64,000 bases of DNA from Trichosphaerium sp. ATCC 40318 (GCA_038496445.1 JALMLS010000621.1:1-64000); one strand, 5' to 3'; positions 31,192 through 43,470 are shown, counted from the stretch's first letter. The notes: generated from the letters alone by a model not told the origin. Made by a program: numbers and translations.

Positions 31192-32720
31192 CTAGAAAAA
31201 ATGCCATGTATTAATTATCCGACAACACTTGGGGTAGAGGCGAGGAGGGTAAATAACTGTAAATAAAATAACATAAAAAAATAAAAAAATGTTTAGCAAA
31301 AATCTTTCTCTAAAGTTGCACTTGCTTTGAGGCAGTTTGAGATTGAGATATCTACTGAGGCTGAACCAACTTGTCGACTAATTGTCTTGTTCGTAATACT
31401 TAGTAGAGACACGTGGATTCTACTGTATTTATTTCGAAGCCTCGATTGATAAACAGGCGCTATCTACTGTACTTTCCTTATCAAAGGTAGTTTATCAAAA
31501 AGTAACTTGCCACAAATTGTTAAACTTGACATAACTCCATGCTCACCTCACGCATTACTAACCAGCGAATGAGCAATGTGATACATATGTTATAAACAGT
31601 ACAAACTTGTTTACAAAGAACCAGCAATAGTGTGGTACTACAGAATCCTGTCGTAAACAGTTCGATGTCGTGAGTACTGGCTGGGTATGTATCTAAGACA
31701 AATTGACGCCATGGGCGAGGGGATATTTTGATTGCTACTCGCCATTGCCTTGTGTCTATTGTGTCATTCGATATTGACTGTCGTGTTCAGGCCAATCAAT
31801 TGCTTGAAATGTTCCATATCTTCATTCAAATCAGACAATGCAAAACAAATAGTTAAGTGACCTCTTTTTGCTTAATCCTGTTAGTTCGTCTTTACAAGCA
31901 AGGCATTCTAAGGGGTTTTTGCAACGTTAGGTGCATTGTGATGAGGCGAAATTTCATCTCAACAGTATTGTATATTTTAACCCAAACAACTTAATGACTT
32001 ATGAAGCAATCTGCGCGTGTCATTTCTAAGCGTTAAGTTTTTATTTCAGTCCGAAGAATTATGTAGTCATTTTGCCCATAAATGAGGACAAACAAAAGCC
32101 AAGACAACTGTGTATAGCGACACTTTTTCCGACTTTTCATGATTATTTTCGTTCTTCTTTCCTAAACGTTTCTTAATTGTCCAAATATAGTCAATGGAAA
32201 AAACAATCCTCCGTGACAGAAATTTTTTGCAGTACTTGAATTACAAGTACTGCACAGAGTGACAAAAAAGGGTTCTTGAAGGTACTTTTCAAAATACCTT
32301 CACGTCCTCTCGAATGACTCGTTTTCTTTACAAACAGTGCTGCTAGGCTATAAACGTCAAGGAAATCCAAAAAACACCAATAAAAAACTTCAAGACTGCA
32401 AACTTCAGGCACATCCGTCAAAACCTGCCAAAAAAAAAGGAAAGAAAAGAAAAAACTTCATGAAAAGAAAGAGCAGTTTTAACGAACAGTAGGCAGTTAT
32501 TTAGTTTTATTTTTCTTTCTTTAATAATACAAGTACAAGGTGTTGTTATTTGTTATAGTAGTAATACAAGGGGTGGATATCTGCGACTCCAAAGAGCCGC
32601 GAAAAAAAGGAGGTGGGAAAAATGCTTCGCTACAAAAAAATTGTTGTTGCGAAACGCTGACGTTACCAATCTTTTGATAAGTCTGTTTTTGTGGTAATGT
32701 GGATCACGTGAAGGGTTTGA
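31192..32720. other. Mostly noncoding; possible upstream exons and two hairpins
   Basis: No long open frame. It may hold 5' exons of the candidate gene at 31.0-31.7 kb. At 32229-32253 lies a perfect inverted repeat, GCAGTACTTG-AATTA-CAAGTACTGC. At 32277-32302 lies a second, GAAGGTA-(10)-TACCTTC. Both are within 80 bases and upstream of the 3' end of the GATA gene. Confidence 0.4.
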
Positions 32721-34500
32721 TTAGTATCTCCAGCTTCTTTGTTGTTGGTTGTGGGACCAAGATAACTTTGAAGGCGATTGATGAATGAAAGTCAACATTT
32801 TTTGTTGTGCTGATCTTTGTTGTGGAACAGGCTGCCATACGCTTGTTTTTGGTCCAAGGATTTTAGGAGCGAATCGTACGCTTATGTTTGGTGGGTACTC
32901 GAATCGTAGAGCATTTGCGTAAGGGTTGAGAGGTGTATGATTAACAATAGTGCTAAGAACTGCACGGCGTGTTTGTGGAGCAATGAGGCGTTCCTTTTTT
33001 AGGATTTTTGAGTAGTGAAGTCCGCATGCGTTACAAAGACTAAAGGAGAAGAGAATAAGTAATTGTTCAATGAGTTAAGAAGACGAACAAGGGAAAAAAA
33101 AGCAAAAAAAAAACTTGAACGTACGATTTGTTTCCGTCTGGGCCACGACGCCATTCGGTTGTTTCTTTTGCTCCGCATGATTTACAGTACATTCCGTTAC
33201 CGCTTAGGATAGGCTATTACAAAAAAAAAGTCAGCACCGGCGAAACTAAAGAATTCCAAAAACAAGAAAGTCAAAGTGTTCGAAACACGTACCCTACGTC
33301 TACTGCCATCTCTCATTTTACGTCTGATGATCCTATGAACACGAGGCATAGGTGCTGTATTTTCAATAGTTGTATTCTCTTGCTTTTGTCTAAAAGAAAA
33401 ATCACGTGAGTACACGAATAAATTTAATAAAGAACAAAACGTAAAAATAAAAAAATTAAAAATATTTTGACTTCAGAAAAAAAAACCGTATTTCTATCAC
33501 ACGAGGGATTTTTTTGGTAGTTTTATATGAATATTCTTTTAGTAAAATCTTTTGTGTTTTTAGCAATAAAAAAGAGCAGGGAAGTATGTGCGTGTGAAAG
33601 GAAAGTGAGCAAAACGAAAATCTTTCAGATTTTTTTGGGTTGCCCGGAAAAACTTCAAGTTTTTTGTGTTCACAATAATGCAGCTTATGCAGTAATATTG
33701 TTTTGGCTCTAACGTACTTTACAACATAATTGAAGACAGAATCATGTACTGACTTATCCAGTGATTGTAGTTGTTGAATGAGTTGTATAACATTATCAGT
33801 TATTTCAGATCGTGAGTTAACTTTCTTTGCTCTTGGTTTCTTCACGCCACCCTTAGCCTTTGACATTTTCTGAAGGACTTGTGTTATTGTTTTAAGATGT
33901 TTATCGTTCTGGTAATAGACATTAGCAAAACGAAACTCAAGAGGGTTGTAGAAATCTTAAAATCTCGTCGATTGCATTCGCATTCGTTTTTTGGGTTTTT
34001 TGTAAAATCGTTTGCTGCGTGCCGCAGTTTTTACGTACTTGATGCGGAACACCTTCAGCACGTATTGTAGGATGCTTAGAACATACTTCCATACGTTTAG
34101 GAGTGATAACACTTGAGTCTTGTCCATTAAACCGAGTGCTTCTAGTCTCAACCTTTAACGAAAAAATAAGAACAAGAACCTTTAAAACTGTAGTCGAACA
34201 TCAAAGGAATACAAACGAAGTAGACAGATGATTTGGGTTGGCGTGGTTTTTCTTTTTGTTTTTTTTTTTGTGTTGACGTATCGATAACAACGTACCTGTT
34301 GTAGATATTTGTTTTTTATTTGTGACATTGTTGAGGAGGCGTTGCTTTAACCTTTGTAGTTGATTGAAAATGACGATTTGGGGAAGGTGCAGAATTGGCA
34401 GACGTTGCAGGGAGTAACTGTGCATCATTTTTTTTGTGATTCCGGTCTTGCTGAGAAACGTGTATAAACGTCCAAAAGACAAAAAAGGATACCCCATACG
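32721..34500 (-). CDS. GATA-type zinc-finger protein
   Basis: Multi-exon. A single GATA finger is unmistakable: MYCKSCGAKETTEWRRGPDG followed by NKSLCNACGLHYSKILKKE, that is C-x2-C-x17-C-x2-C. It is split by an intron after NKS. Preceding exons: QENTTIENTAPMPRVHRIIR and KMRDGSRRR; MSKAKGGVKKPRAKKVNSRS then EITDNVIQLIQQLQSLDKS. The exon before that reads TRSTRFNGQDSSVITPKRME to GVPHQ. That frame joins to KMSKAKGG, so the true start is probably upstream (34.2-34.5 kb) and is unresolved. The C-terminus (about 105 aa after the finger) ends NQQQRSWRY. GATA factors bind WGATAR sites; the targets are unknown. Confidence 0.78.
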
Positions 34501-34916
34501 CTTTCATGTTTACCCACGTGATCAAAAACGTGATAAATTAAAAAACTAAACCATGATATCGGAGATTAACACCATTACTACGAAGGAAAACAACTATCGT
34601 AAAGAAGATCAACACATATAAAAAACATGTTTTAAAATAAAACCGTATTTTGTAGTTTTGGTTCAAAACAGAAACTTTTTCTTTGATGGCCGTACTTGAC
34701 GTCGAACACAAAAACATAGAAACTAAGTGAAACACTCTCGTTTTTAATAAACCAGGAAGGCACGTACGTAGTTTATAAGGACGAATCAGCATTAATCGAA
34801 GCGATAATGGAGTTGAGCGTTGTTTTTGGCGTATATTGCGTTGAAAGAAAACAAAATACCTCTATTTGAGTTGTATTAATCGTACCTATACGTTATTGTG
34901 GCTATCGATACACTTT

Positions 34917-35620
34917 CTATTTTTTCACGATAGCGTTTACTCTAATACTGCCAGAACACCACTTAGTATCCAAAACGCGTATGCAGATGTTTAAAAAGGG
35001 TTTTGTAATAGGTATGAAGGCGTTACCGGCTGACTGTCAGTTTTTGCAGTTAATGGCGAGCAAATTGTTTTATCACCAATCGCTGTAATAGGATGACACA
35101 GAAATATCCCCTGTGTGATACGAAAGTTTGAATGAAAAAGTAGTAGACACGCACTGTTTGTTTTAGCTTTTTCTGAAAATGGCTATACGTGTAGTACTCT
35201 GCTGTATCATGCGTTTTGTAAAGGTTTAAAGGTCGAGATTGGATTGTGACCCATATTAGTGAATAAAAGTGAGTCAAAAGCATGAAAAGGGTATGAGACA
35301 CCCAACGCATACGCAAGGGTTAGATAGCCAGTTGCGTAGCGCTGTCTGTACTTTTTCCGACTATCAAAAGGTATCACACAGTTTGCGACGCACACGAAGA
35401 GTGAACTACACCAACTTTGTGCCAATAAACGTAGTAGACGGCAATATAAATTAACACGAAGGTTATAATGATATAGAGGTCACTATTGTGTTCTTATCAC
35501 GCGACCACCCGCATCTTGCGATGGTGATGCTGTATCTACGCTTATAACTTTTCGTGCCTTAAATACCAACTTTCGGCATCAACGCAAAATTACTTGCTGC
35601 TAACTACGTATACGTGACGC
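34917..35620 (-). CDS. Candidate multi-exon small membrane protein gene (unknown)
   Basis: Several coding-quality pieces on one strand. They are ARKVISVDTASPSQDAGGR (about 35.5 kb), DLYIIITFVLIYIAVYYVYW (a clear TM helix, about 35.4 kb) and SEKVQTALRNWLSNPC (about 35.3 kb). After a TTTTCAG acceptor comes KKLKQTVRVYYFFIQTFVSH to LLQRL, followed by WCSGSIRVNAIVKK and TAG at 34917-34919. Exon order is consistent, but not all joins were confirmed and this could be two genes. Confidence 0.35.
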
Positions 35621-36332
35621 TCGTGACGGTACCTGGCGAAAACGTCAAGACCTGCTAGTAATACCACAAACGCGTAAAACCACTGATTACCACTGCCTAG
35701 CTCAAGTAGCACCATATGGCTAATCAGTTTGTCGTACTTGCCTTGCAATGGTTTACCAAAAAATTCCTTTCTTACATTGTACCACGCTGCGCTTTATGAA
35801 GGCGAACAGCGACTTTTTAGAAAAGTAGAAAAAAACTTTCGCTCATGTTGGCCTTTACGGCAATGACGGCCAGAAATATTCTTATAACAGTGTGTACTTG
35901 GCAAAAAACAGTACAGTAGACCTCTAGGGTGGCATAGAAAGCACTCCTATAAAGTCCGAAGCCGGTGAAAAGCGTTTTTTCAGTTTTTTTTCTTGTGACA
36001 GTATCTCATTTTCTGATATTGTTTTTAATCTCGGAAACCAGCTTACAACACCATATATGTGATTTATATGCGTTTGAGGGTAGTTTCGAAGCATTTGAAG
36101 ACAATATAGAAAATTGACATTTATAATTTAATAATTACGGTACAGTGCAGGTTATGGTATCTTTTCGCATGTAGGTTTTGTTGTGGGTATGTTGTACAAA
36201 TAAATAAGAGTATCCAAACAAGATTTTAGGGTTTTTTGGACTTTTTTTCCGTCTTTGCGAAATGACGTGGAAATTTTATGCTTGTAGGGTTTCTAAGACG
36301 TTGTCAGTACTGGTACAGATACGTTTTCGTAC
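35621..36332. other. No gene recognised
   Basis: AT-rich with only short open frames. It may hold the last exon(s) of the 36.3-37.1 kb gene, whose final visible donor is at about 36332. Confidence 0.3.
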
Positions 36333-37055
36333 ATTCTAGCAAGAAATTTTGCGAGTAGCCTCCTGAATGATTGGAACCACTGTCAACTAGCCTGTCGTTC
36401 TGTAGGGAGTCCTGGGAGTCAAAATAGTATGCGTCAGGCACGCTTGTAGACTTTTTTCGTCCAAATACTTTTGGTAAGGATGAAAACCTCCTTCTCTTCG
36501 TTGGTTCTACAAAGCGATTAGAATGGAGACAAAAGCGTCTGGTACAAATTGGGAAGAAAAACGGTCACAATTTCAATAATGTGTATGCTCAGAACCCTTT
36601 TGATTACTAATACAATAGAATCAAAGATGTTCATGAGGTTTTAAGTTGCAAGTTGCAGAATTCTAGATTCCCGAACACAAAAACCGCATAGTTGCACAGA
36701 CGAACGTTTTGACGCAGAAAAAGCGGTACAAAAGCAAAGATGCATCGTAGTCTTCGATTTTAGGTGAATGCAAAAATAAGCGTCTGTGCCACGTACCGTT
36801 GTTGGTTTGCTTAGTAGGAATGCACCAGCCTTCTTCTCCTTCAAGTAGAGTTGAATCTGCATGAAGTGGTTCGTTTTCCTCAAGGTGGAAAGCTTTATCT
36901 TTGTAGGCGTCTCTGGGTACTCTCAAGTCTTTTTTAGAGCCTCTTTTGAATACGTTTGTGATTTTTGCTCTCCAAGGAGTATTCATCGCTTTAAAGTTGT
37001 CTTCATTATCTGGATGGAAGCTATCAAGGTTGTATTCTTGAGGAAGTGATGTCAT
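36333..37055 (-). CDS. Hydrophilic protein, unknown (Ser/charged-rich)
   Basis: ATG at 37055. Exon 1 (37055-36797) encodes MTSLPQEYNLDSFHPDNEDN, then NTPWRAKITNVFKRGSKKDL, then EEGWCIPTKQTNN, and ends at GTACGTGG. A later exon (36506-36333) encodes EPTKRRRFSSLPKVFGRKKS, PDAYYFDSQDSLQNDRLVDS and GGYSQNFLLE, and ends at GTACGAAA. Further exons toward 36.0 kb are likely but not placed. The repeated FKRGSKKD/FGRKKS basic patches and acidic segments suggest a regulatory or adaptor protein. No family recognised. Confidence 0.5.
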
Positions 37056-37165
37056 GTTTAATGGTAAGTAGTTGTTATTGTTTAATTGAATTCATTTCAC
37101 AATTGTGAAATTTCGCCAAAAAAAAAAGATGCTTAAAGTCAATTACTAAATAAGGGTGCTAAGTT

Positions 37166-37430
37166 ATGGTTTTTGTTATGCATCAATCTGTTGAGTATAC
37201 GTTGTGTGGTAAACTTACAAAAGGAGTTGTTGCAATATTGTTCTGCAACCAGATCAGCAAATCTCTCAGTGTACGAATTTATCCCCAAGAGGCGGATTTG
37301 GTGGCGGTGCATGTCTCATTCAGTTTTTTTAAATTTATTTTGTTTCAAGGTCCTGCTCCAGTTAATTTTGATAGGCTTCAATTTACATTTTGGTACATAT
37401 TCGTCTAGTATATCTCGAAGGCATTAGATA
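37166..37430 (+). CDS. Weak candidate small gene divergent from the 36-37 kb gene
   Basis: Open frame MVFVMHQSVEYTLCGKLTKG to KSLSVRIYPQEADLVAVH. A plausible intron (GTCTCA...TTTCAAG) is followed by VLLQLILIGFNLHF. The start codon is 110 bases from the divergent gene. Composition is only moderately coding-like. Confidence 0.25.
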
Positions 37431-37914
37431 CTAATTAAGTTGCAATGAACAAATAGAATGAACATACTGTGAATCTTCATCTACCGTTGCCTACAAAAAT
37501 GATCGTAAGTCGTGAAATATGTGTTGAGTTATGATAAGTTTATCAGGATGTGTCACGTTTATTTTAGTATAAAACTAGTACTGTACAGTAGATACATGTG
37601 TCTCAATCAAAACAGTATCTGACTCTGATAGCAGGTTGTGATAGAATAAAACGAGGTATTACAGCATATACTTAAGCAATATCAGGTTCTCCATAACCAC
37701 AATTCATACATGTGTATTCAAGGTGTTTGTTCCTGGACGTATTGAACTTTGATACGTTTGTTACACAATGATTGGTGTAGGATGTATAATTGCTTACAGC
37801 TTGATCTTACCTGTACTATTCCGTAGCCAACGTGGTGTATGACATCTATAATCCTTCGTAGCTTTAAGAGATGGGTAATTGATTACCTCCAGTTGTAATA
37901 TTCCTCGAGCTTTG

Positions 37915-38470
37915 AAAACAAATAAAAAAGCATTATTTGTTTGTACTTATTGTTATCACCTTGAGGCTTATTTTTCTGCACTCAACCGGTAGCTGCCAAC
38001 AATCTTTATGTATTGTACATTGCTTTTTTTAATATTGCTGTAACCTTTTAAGGACGGGAAATCATACAGGCGTCCACCTCAGCCAGCTACTGCTCAGGTT
38101 TTTTTGAAGTTTTTTTTGGAATTGTCAATTCCTGGGTTTTTTTTGTTTTGTTTTTCTCGCAGATGACAAATCTGCTGTCGAGAGAAAGTACCAAAGTATT
38201 TCTTTTTATCATACCAAATACTTGATAGGAAAAAATTGTGGTAACATCTAAAGTAGTCCACATATCCTCTGGGCACTGTTAAACACTCAAAACGTTGTTT
38301 TTCTCATTGCCGCGTTTTGCAAATCAATCAGAAATTTGAACCACTTTTCGATCTTGCATCAAACACAAATACTCGAATTTCGACATAGACGTTTACGTTA
38401 GTACCTTTTGGTTTATGTAATTGTACAAACGGTACTACAAGGCTGAAAAACACAACGCCAAAGGAAAGCG
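37915..38470 (-). repeat. Repeat A, copy 3 (solo)
   Basis: Same orientation as 63110-63680 and nearly collinear with it, from the A-rich start through CTTGAGGCTTATTTTTCTGC, the two palindromes and on to CAACGCCAAAGGAAAGCGAT. No kinase or PAN sequence adjoins it, so repeat A moves or duplicates independently of those genes. Confidence 0.85.
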
Positions 38471-38678
38471 ATTTTCAAGTTTTGTAATAGACGTACCAAT
38501 TAGCTAATTGCTCACAGACGCCATTAGGTGTAAGATCACTGCGGCAAGCGTTAAACCAATATTACTGAAAGAGAGAAAATTTTTAGGTAACTTTAAGAAT
38601 TTTATTTACAAAACAGCGTGTTCTAGCCATTATCTTCTGTTTTTACAAGCCACAAGGTTGCGGTTGGTTTTATTGGAT

Positions 38679-41271
38679 TCAATACCTTACGTAATTATCT
38701 GAACGCTGATTCCTTCCATACCCTTCACCTTGTTGCTGTTGTTGTTGTTGTCCGTAATTATTATAAGGAGGTGTGTAATCAACTGGCTCTCTTCTTGGAG
38801 GTACAGGCTCACGGTGTTGTGGAACTTGTGGTGGAACCTGTTGACCATATTGGCCCATTTGTGGCGGTGCATTTTGGTTTTGAAGTCTGGTTTGTTGTGC
38901 AAGTAGAAGAGAAGCCAAGTGTTGTATAGGATTCGCTTGTGGTGCTTGTTGCTAATTCATAATCAGTATGGGCGTAGCACATAATGCAGTTGGCTGTATA
39001 ACACGCCGAAAAATTAACGTGGAAGTTATTTCGCACGTGGTTTTTTTTTTGGGTTTTTTTCCTCGAGAAAAAAATAGTCTCAGCGCTCTGGAATCAAGTC
39101 ACAGAGTCTAAAGGTATAACCCTTTTCGACTCTCATATGGCCCCTGCCAGAGTGCTTCTCATCATTGACAAAAAATAAAGGGGAAAGTAAAAAAAATGGA
39201 ATTCTTTCAAGAAAGTCATTACGTACCACTGGCATTTGTGGTTGTATAGCTGGTTTCATAGGTGAAGCATGTATAGGTGGATGAATAGGTTGTATAGATG
39301 GTTGTTGTACTACATTTGTGTTTTGTGTACCCAGCAATGACGCTAGTCGTTGCATCTGAGAAAGAACTTGCTGTTGAACAGCTACAAAAAAAAAGTAAGT
39401 AAACAAAAGTGTAGATAATTGAAGTACCTAGTGGGTTTGCTTGGACTGGAGGAGGTTGTGAAGATGGTCCATGAGCGTGTGTAGGAATATACGGATCGTG
39501 TATATTCATAGCGCCACCGCGGGTTGGTATAGGGTCGCCATGGCGATAACCAACGCGTCGTCCTAAAACTTTCAGAAAACCATCCAAATGGGGTTTAAAG
39601 CTGTACCTCCACCGCCAGAGCGAATAGGACCAATATTGTGCCGTTGTGGTGGTGCATTATGGTAATCAGAAGGTTCTACGCAAAAAGTAAGAAAATGTTT
39701 AAAATGTTCAAACAAGTACCAGGATGATTTCTACGGTTACGTTCGCGTTTTTGAGCTTCTTGTACACGTCTAAGGATAATTTGAGCAAAAGGTAAAAGAA
39801 ATAATTTTTATGGTCTTTCGCTTACTTGCTTTGGAACGCGTAACGGATTTCAAAGTGACCACCACAGAAACTGCCGTTGTTCAATTCTTCTTTAGCTTTC
39901 TGTGCCGCTCTTAAATCAAAGAATTCTACAAACTTATTGCCACTAGAGGACGATTTAGACACTGAGCCAACACAAATTGTCTCGTAAAAAAAAGGATCTG
40001 TGGCTATTAAAACTTCAATAAACCGTACCTATCACTTCTACCCTGATCTCTTACACCACGTAGTTCGCCGTACTGCGAAAACGTAGACTTTATATCATCG
40101 TTTCCGTAACCGGTTGCATCTACAATAGCTACAAAGAGAGTACCCTGGCGTAATTAGTGAGCTCAAAAGAAGAGTGTAGCATTTACTTACATGATTCGAA
40201 TCATCATCGTCGTTTGGATCTTTATCCTTCCTTGGCTTCTCGCGAGGCAAAGAGAAATGTATGTCAATCTACAAAAAAGTTGGTGATTTGTACCGAAAAA
40301 AAGAAAAAACCGCCCACGCGTAAACGTAGGATCAAAAACCAAAACGGGACGCGAAGACATTTTCTCTTTAGGGAGTATCAACACTCCGCGTGTGGGTAAA
40401 GACGTGACACAATAACAATAGGACGATCAAAACATTTTAGGTTTAAAAAGTGAACAAATCTCGTTTTAAAGTCAAATAACGAACCTCTCTACCATGTAAT
40501 TGAGCTGCATTCTCAGTCTTTTTTGCTCTCTCAGCATGTCTGATATCGTACTACAACAGAAACTCAGCAAAGAGAATTTTTTTTTTTCGAAAATGTTCGT
40601 GAAATAAAATGGTTAGAGATTAAGAAATTGACTCAAGGCTTTGGATAAACGCTTGTTAGTCCTAGTAAGGCAAGGTGACTGATGTTTAAGAGTTGTAAAT
40701 GGGGTTTCAGTCAGTCTTTTTTGGGGGCATTCCTATAGTCTCAAGATTGGCGTGTTTTGCAGCACTGTACTCACGTAGGTAATAAAAGCCATGCCTCGTT
40801 TGTTGATAAGAGGAAAAAACCGTTTAATCTCTCCGTATTGTTCAAACATCTCTCGTAATTCATCCGTTGACACCTCGTATGCAATATTTCTCACAAATAA
40901 CGTGCGACAAGGAAACTCTCGTTCTGAACTGTTATTATCATTCACATCCGAACGCGGCATGTTGTTATTGCCTCTGTACGAATTATCGTTGTTGGCTGTT
41001 GGGTTTGTTAGGAAAAATATACTAGTACCGGCCAAGGGAGGTTACGAAATTAAAGTAACCGGCTTCAAAGCGAGGTTGATGGTAAAACAAACACAAAAAT
41101 CAAAAAAAAAGCTACGAAGGTGTTTCATTTGGTCCGAAAAAGAAGCGAGTGGAGTTAATTCAACAAAAGGCAGTGTTCAGGGCTTTCAAACGCGATCAGG
41201 CAGACATTGTAGTTTTGCGCACCTCTAAAGCCACGTCTACCAGTAGGATCGTAAGGGTGATGGCGTTGCAT
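38679..41271 (-). CDS. Mei2-like RNA-binding protein (two RRMs, Pro/Gln-rich tail)
   Basis: Multi-exon. The ATG at 41271 gives MQRHHPYDPTGRRGFRG; an upstream exon (APITIPRKRAL) is possible. RRM1 has RNP2 TLFVRNIAYEV and RNP1-like RGMAFITY, continuing DIRHAERAKKTE. The linker is HGREIDIHFSLPREKPRKDK. RRM2 has QGTLFVAIVDATGYGNDDIK, FSQYGELRGVRDQG and FVEFFDLRAAQKAKEELN. The YDIRxAxxA and HYSxP/NxGTL signatures are typical of the first two RRMs of Mei2-like proteins. The third, C-terminal Mei2 RRM is not seen. The tail of about 200 aa is Pro/Gln-rich (QQQVLSQMQRLASLLG; QQQQQQQGEGYGRNQRS) and ends NYVRY. Mei2 proteins act in meiosis and RNA regulation; here the function is inferred. Confidence 0.75.
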
Positions 41272-41493
41272 TTTCAAAGCTCTTTTTCTGGGGATTGTGA
41301 TCGGAGCTGTACCTTAAACAGTTAAGTTGTCGCCGAAATAAAAAAACAATGTGAAACGATTGAACTCCTGCACTGTGTCTACTAAACTCATATGACTTTC
41401 ACTAAAAACAATCACACCTTCAGCTTCAGAGTAACAGCGCAGGGACCTTCAAAGGTTCGTCGGCGAACATCACATTGGAAAAATCTAGAGTGC

Positions 41494-41543
41494 AAAAAAA
41501 TGATTAGCTTCTCGTTATTGCGTGTCATCCTTGCGCAGGGGCC

Positions 41544-41575
<32 letters not shown>

Positions 41576-41603
41576 ACATATGCCTTCCCCGAAGGGTCGG
41601 CAC
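41494..41603 (-). ncRNA. U6: U6 spliceosomal snRNA
   Basis: Reading the minus strand: a 5' GTGCCGACCCTTCGGGG stem-loop, then the ACAGAGA box (ATACAGAGAAGATTAGCATG), the AGC triad region and CCCCTGCGCAAGGATGACAC, ending in a T-run pol III terminator (complement of 41494-41500). The conserved core is identical to canonical U6. The 5' hairpin and 3' tail differ slightly from animal U6. It lies about 220 bases upstream of the RRM gene start, same strand. Confidence 0.97.
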
Positions 41604-41813
41604 TAGAACGACTCGTCATAACATTTTTAAACACTCAAGTTTGAGCTAGAAAAAAATTGTGGTTTTAGAGAAATGGCATTGCCATTGCAGAGAATTCCTC
41701 AAAATGCAAACTATTGAACAACATTACTAGCTTGTGAAACAGAGTAGGTGTGATAGCTAAGAATATTCTTGAAGAACTCTAACAGCTTGTTTATTTACAG
41801 TCTTTGTCGCTTA

Positions 41814-42088
41814 TCATTTAGCAAGATTCTGAGGTGTTAAAACGAGAATGGCTCCTAGAAGACCACCAAAGAAACAAGGAAAATAACCTCCTTCACAGTC
41901 ACCTATAAAAGGATTGGGTGCACCTAAAGGAGGTTTGGTAAGCGTAGGCCTGTACCCAAAAAATGGTACTAAATAATATTTCTGGCTCCGTCATACAGCG
42001 TGTAGTATCCCGACTCATACGACTTAAATTGTATCTTAAAACCGTGACAGCAGGCTCCCGCACAGCAAACTACAATATAAGAAGGCAT
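41814..42088 (-). CDS. Candidate small Cys-rich membrane protein (unknown)
   Basis: The first part is MPSYIVVCCAGACCHGFKIQ and SYESGYYTLYDGARNII (ATG at 42088). The second part is PTLTKPPLGAPNPFIGDCEG and YFPCFFGGLLGAILVLTPQN, ending AK and TGA at 41814-41816. The intron joining them (around 41.94-41.97 kb) could not be placed cleanly. The CC...CC head and glycine-rich TM are reminiscent of small Cys-rich TM proteins, but no family is assigned. Confidence 0.4.
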
Positions 42089-42384
42089 CCAATCTGTTCC
42101 TAGATGCCACAAGGAGGTTGGCAATTAAGTCTTGAGAATCTATAATAATATTGTTTTTGTTGAGCGAACTCTTTTAAGTCTTGATCACTTGTAAACAGAA
42201 TTCGTATTGGCGTCTTTTAGCGGCTAACATTACTGCGTGCGTTCACATTAACTTACTAAACAACACAAATTGCGTCGTTGCGTTTTGGTTACCAGAACAT
42301 ATTTTTATGTCTAATAACGCAAGAATGGAAGGTACGAGCTTAATAATAAGGTATCTACTCAGATTTTACAAAAAGGGCCCAACA

Positions 42385-43337
42385 TTCCATCTACTATACT
42401 CCTAAAGCTGCCCAACGAGATATTAATAGCTATTCTAACGTTTTTACCTCGAAATTGGCGTATAAAGTCATCGTCAGTGTCTCACCTATTCAATAACATT
42501 ATCAAACAAAACCTTGGTATTTATTCGATTACAGTGAAAGATCCTACAGACTTTCTTATTTTGAAATCAAATCCATTACTAAGAAACACAGTCATCATAT
42601 GTAACCATCAATACCAGGACCTAACAGATGAAAATATTGAATGTCTAAGAGGTGTACACACTCTTATCCTTAATCCTAGACATTCATCAGCAACATCAAA
42701 AGGATACAAGCCTATAGTAGGTGTACATGCTATGCAGTTACCCTTCAATGTATCAGATGATGTAGTTACATTATTTGCAGGTATTCATAGTATAGACATT
42801 TCATACAATCAAATAGTAACAAATGATGGTATAATGTCTCTTGCTGGTGTTCATAATATTAACCTTGCATGTACAAGAGTAACAGATACTGGCCTGGCAT
42901 GCCTTGCTGGTGTTCATACCATAAATTTAGTAAGTTGTACTTCTATTACATCACGTGGTATTAAAGCAATTAATGGTGTTCACTCGATTAGACTTGGTGC
43001 TCAGGCAACAGATGAGTGGCTCGAAGCATTAAAAAATGTTCATACAATCAAAATCATACCAGATCGTCCAATGAAATGCAATATTACAAATGCAGGTATC
43101 AAAGCTTTGTGTAATGTCAAATGCTTGCAAATGAACTTTGATAGTAGTGTTATTACTTATTTGGGTATGAAACACTTGGTTAGTGTGCAATCACTTGGTG
43201 TAAGCCGCTTTTCTTGTGTTACAAATGACTGTCTTAAATATCTTACTTGTCTTAAATCTATACATACGTTTAAAACTCAAATAACAAAAGATGCTGTAGA
43301 TGCCTTGGGTATCACATGGAAACCTATACAGTTTTAA
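42385..43337 (+). CDS. F-box / leucine-rich repeat protein, second member
   Basis: The open frame begins after a CTACTCAG acceptor-like site. The F-box is STILLKLPNEILIAILTFLP followed by VSHLFNNIIKQNLG. LRRs follow with the same GVH core as the 0.8-1.7 kb gene: LRGVHTLILNP, LAGVHNINLACTRVTDTGL, LAGVHTINLVSCTSITSRGI and INGVHSIRLG. Later repeats are more diverged. It ends ITWKPIQF and TAA. The first exon or start codon is unresolved; an ATG at 42308 is not in frame without an intron. Its likely role is an SCF substrate receptor. Confidence 0.7.
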
Positions 43338-43470
43338 TTATGTACTAGATTAGATTTAGCATTAGTGTTTTTTAATATAAATACTAGCTCAAAAGCAGAC
43401 TATTGGACGGCTCACCGAGCCAAAGATGTTAAAAAAAGTTACTTTACATAGTTCTTATTGTCTTCAACAG

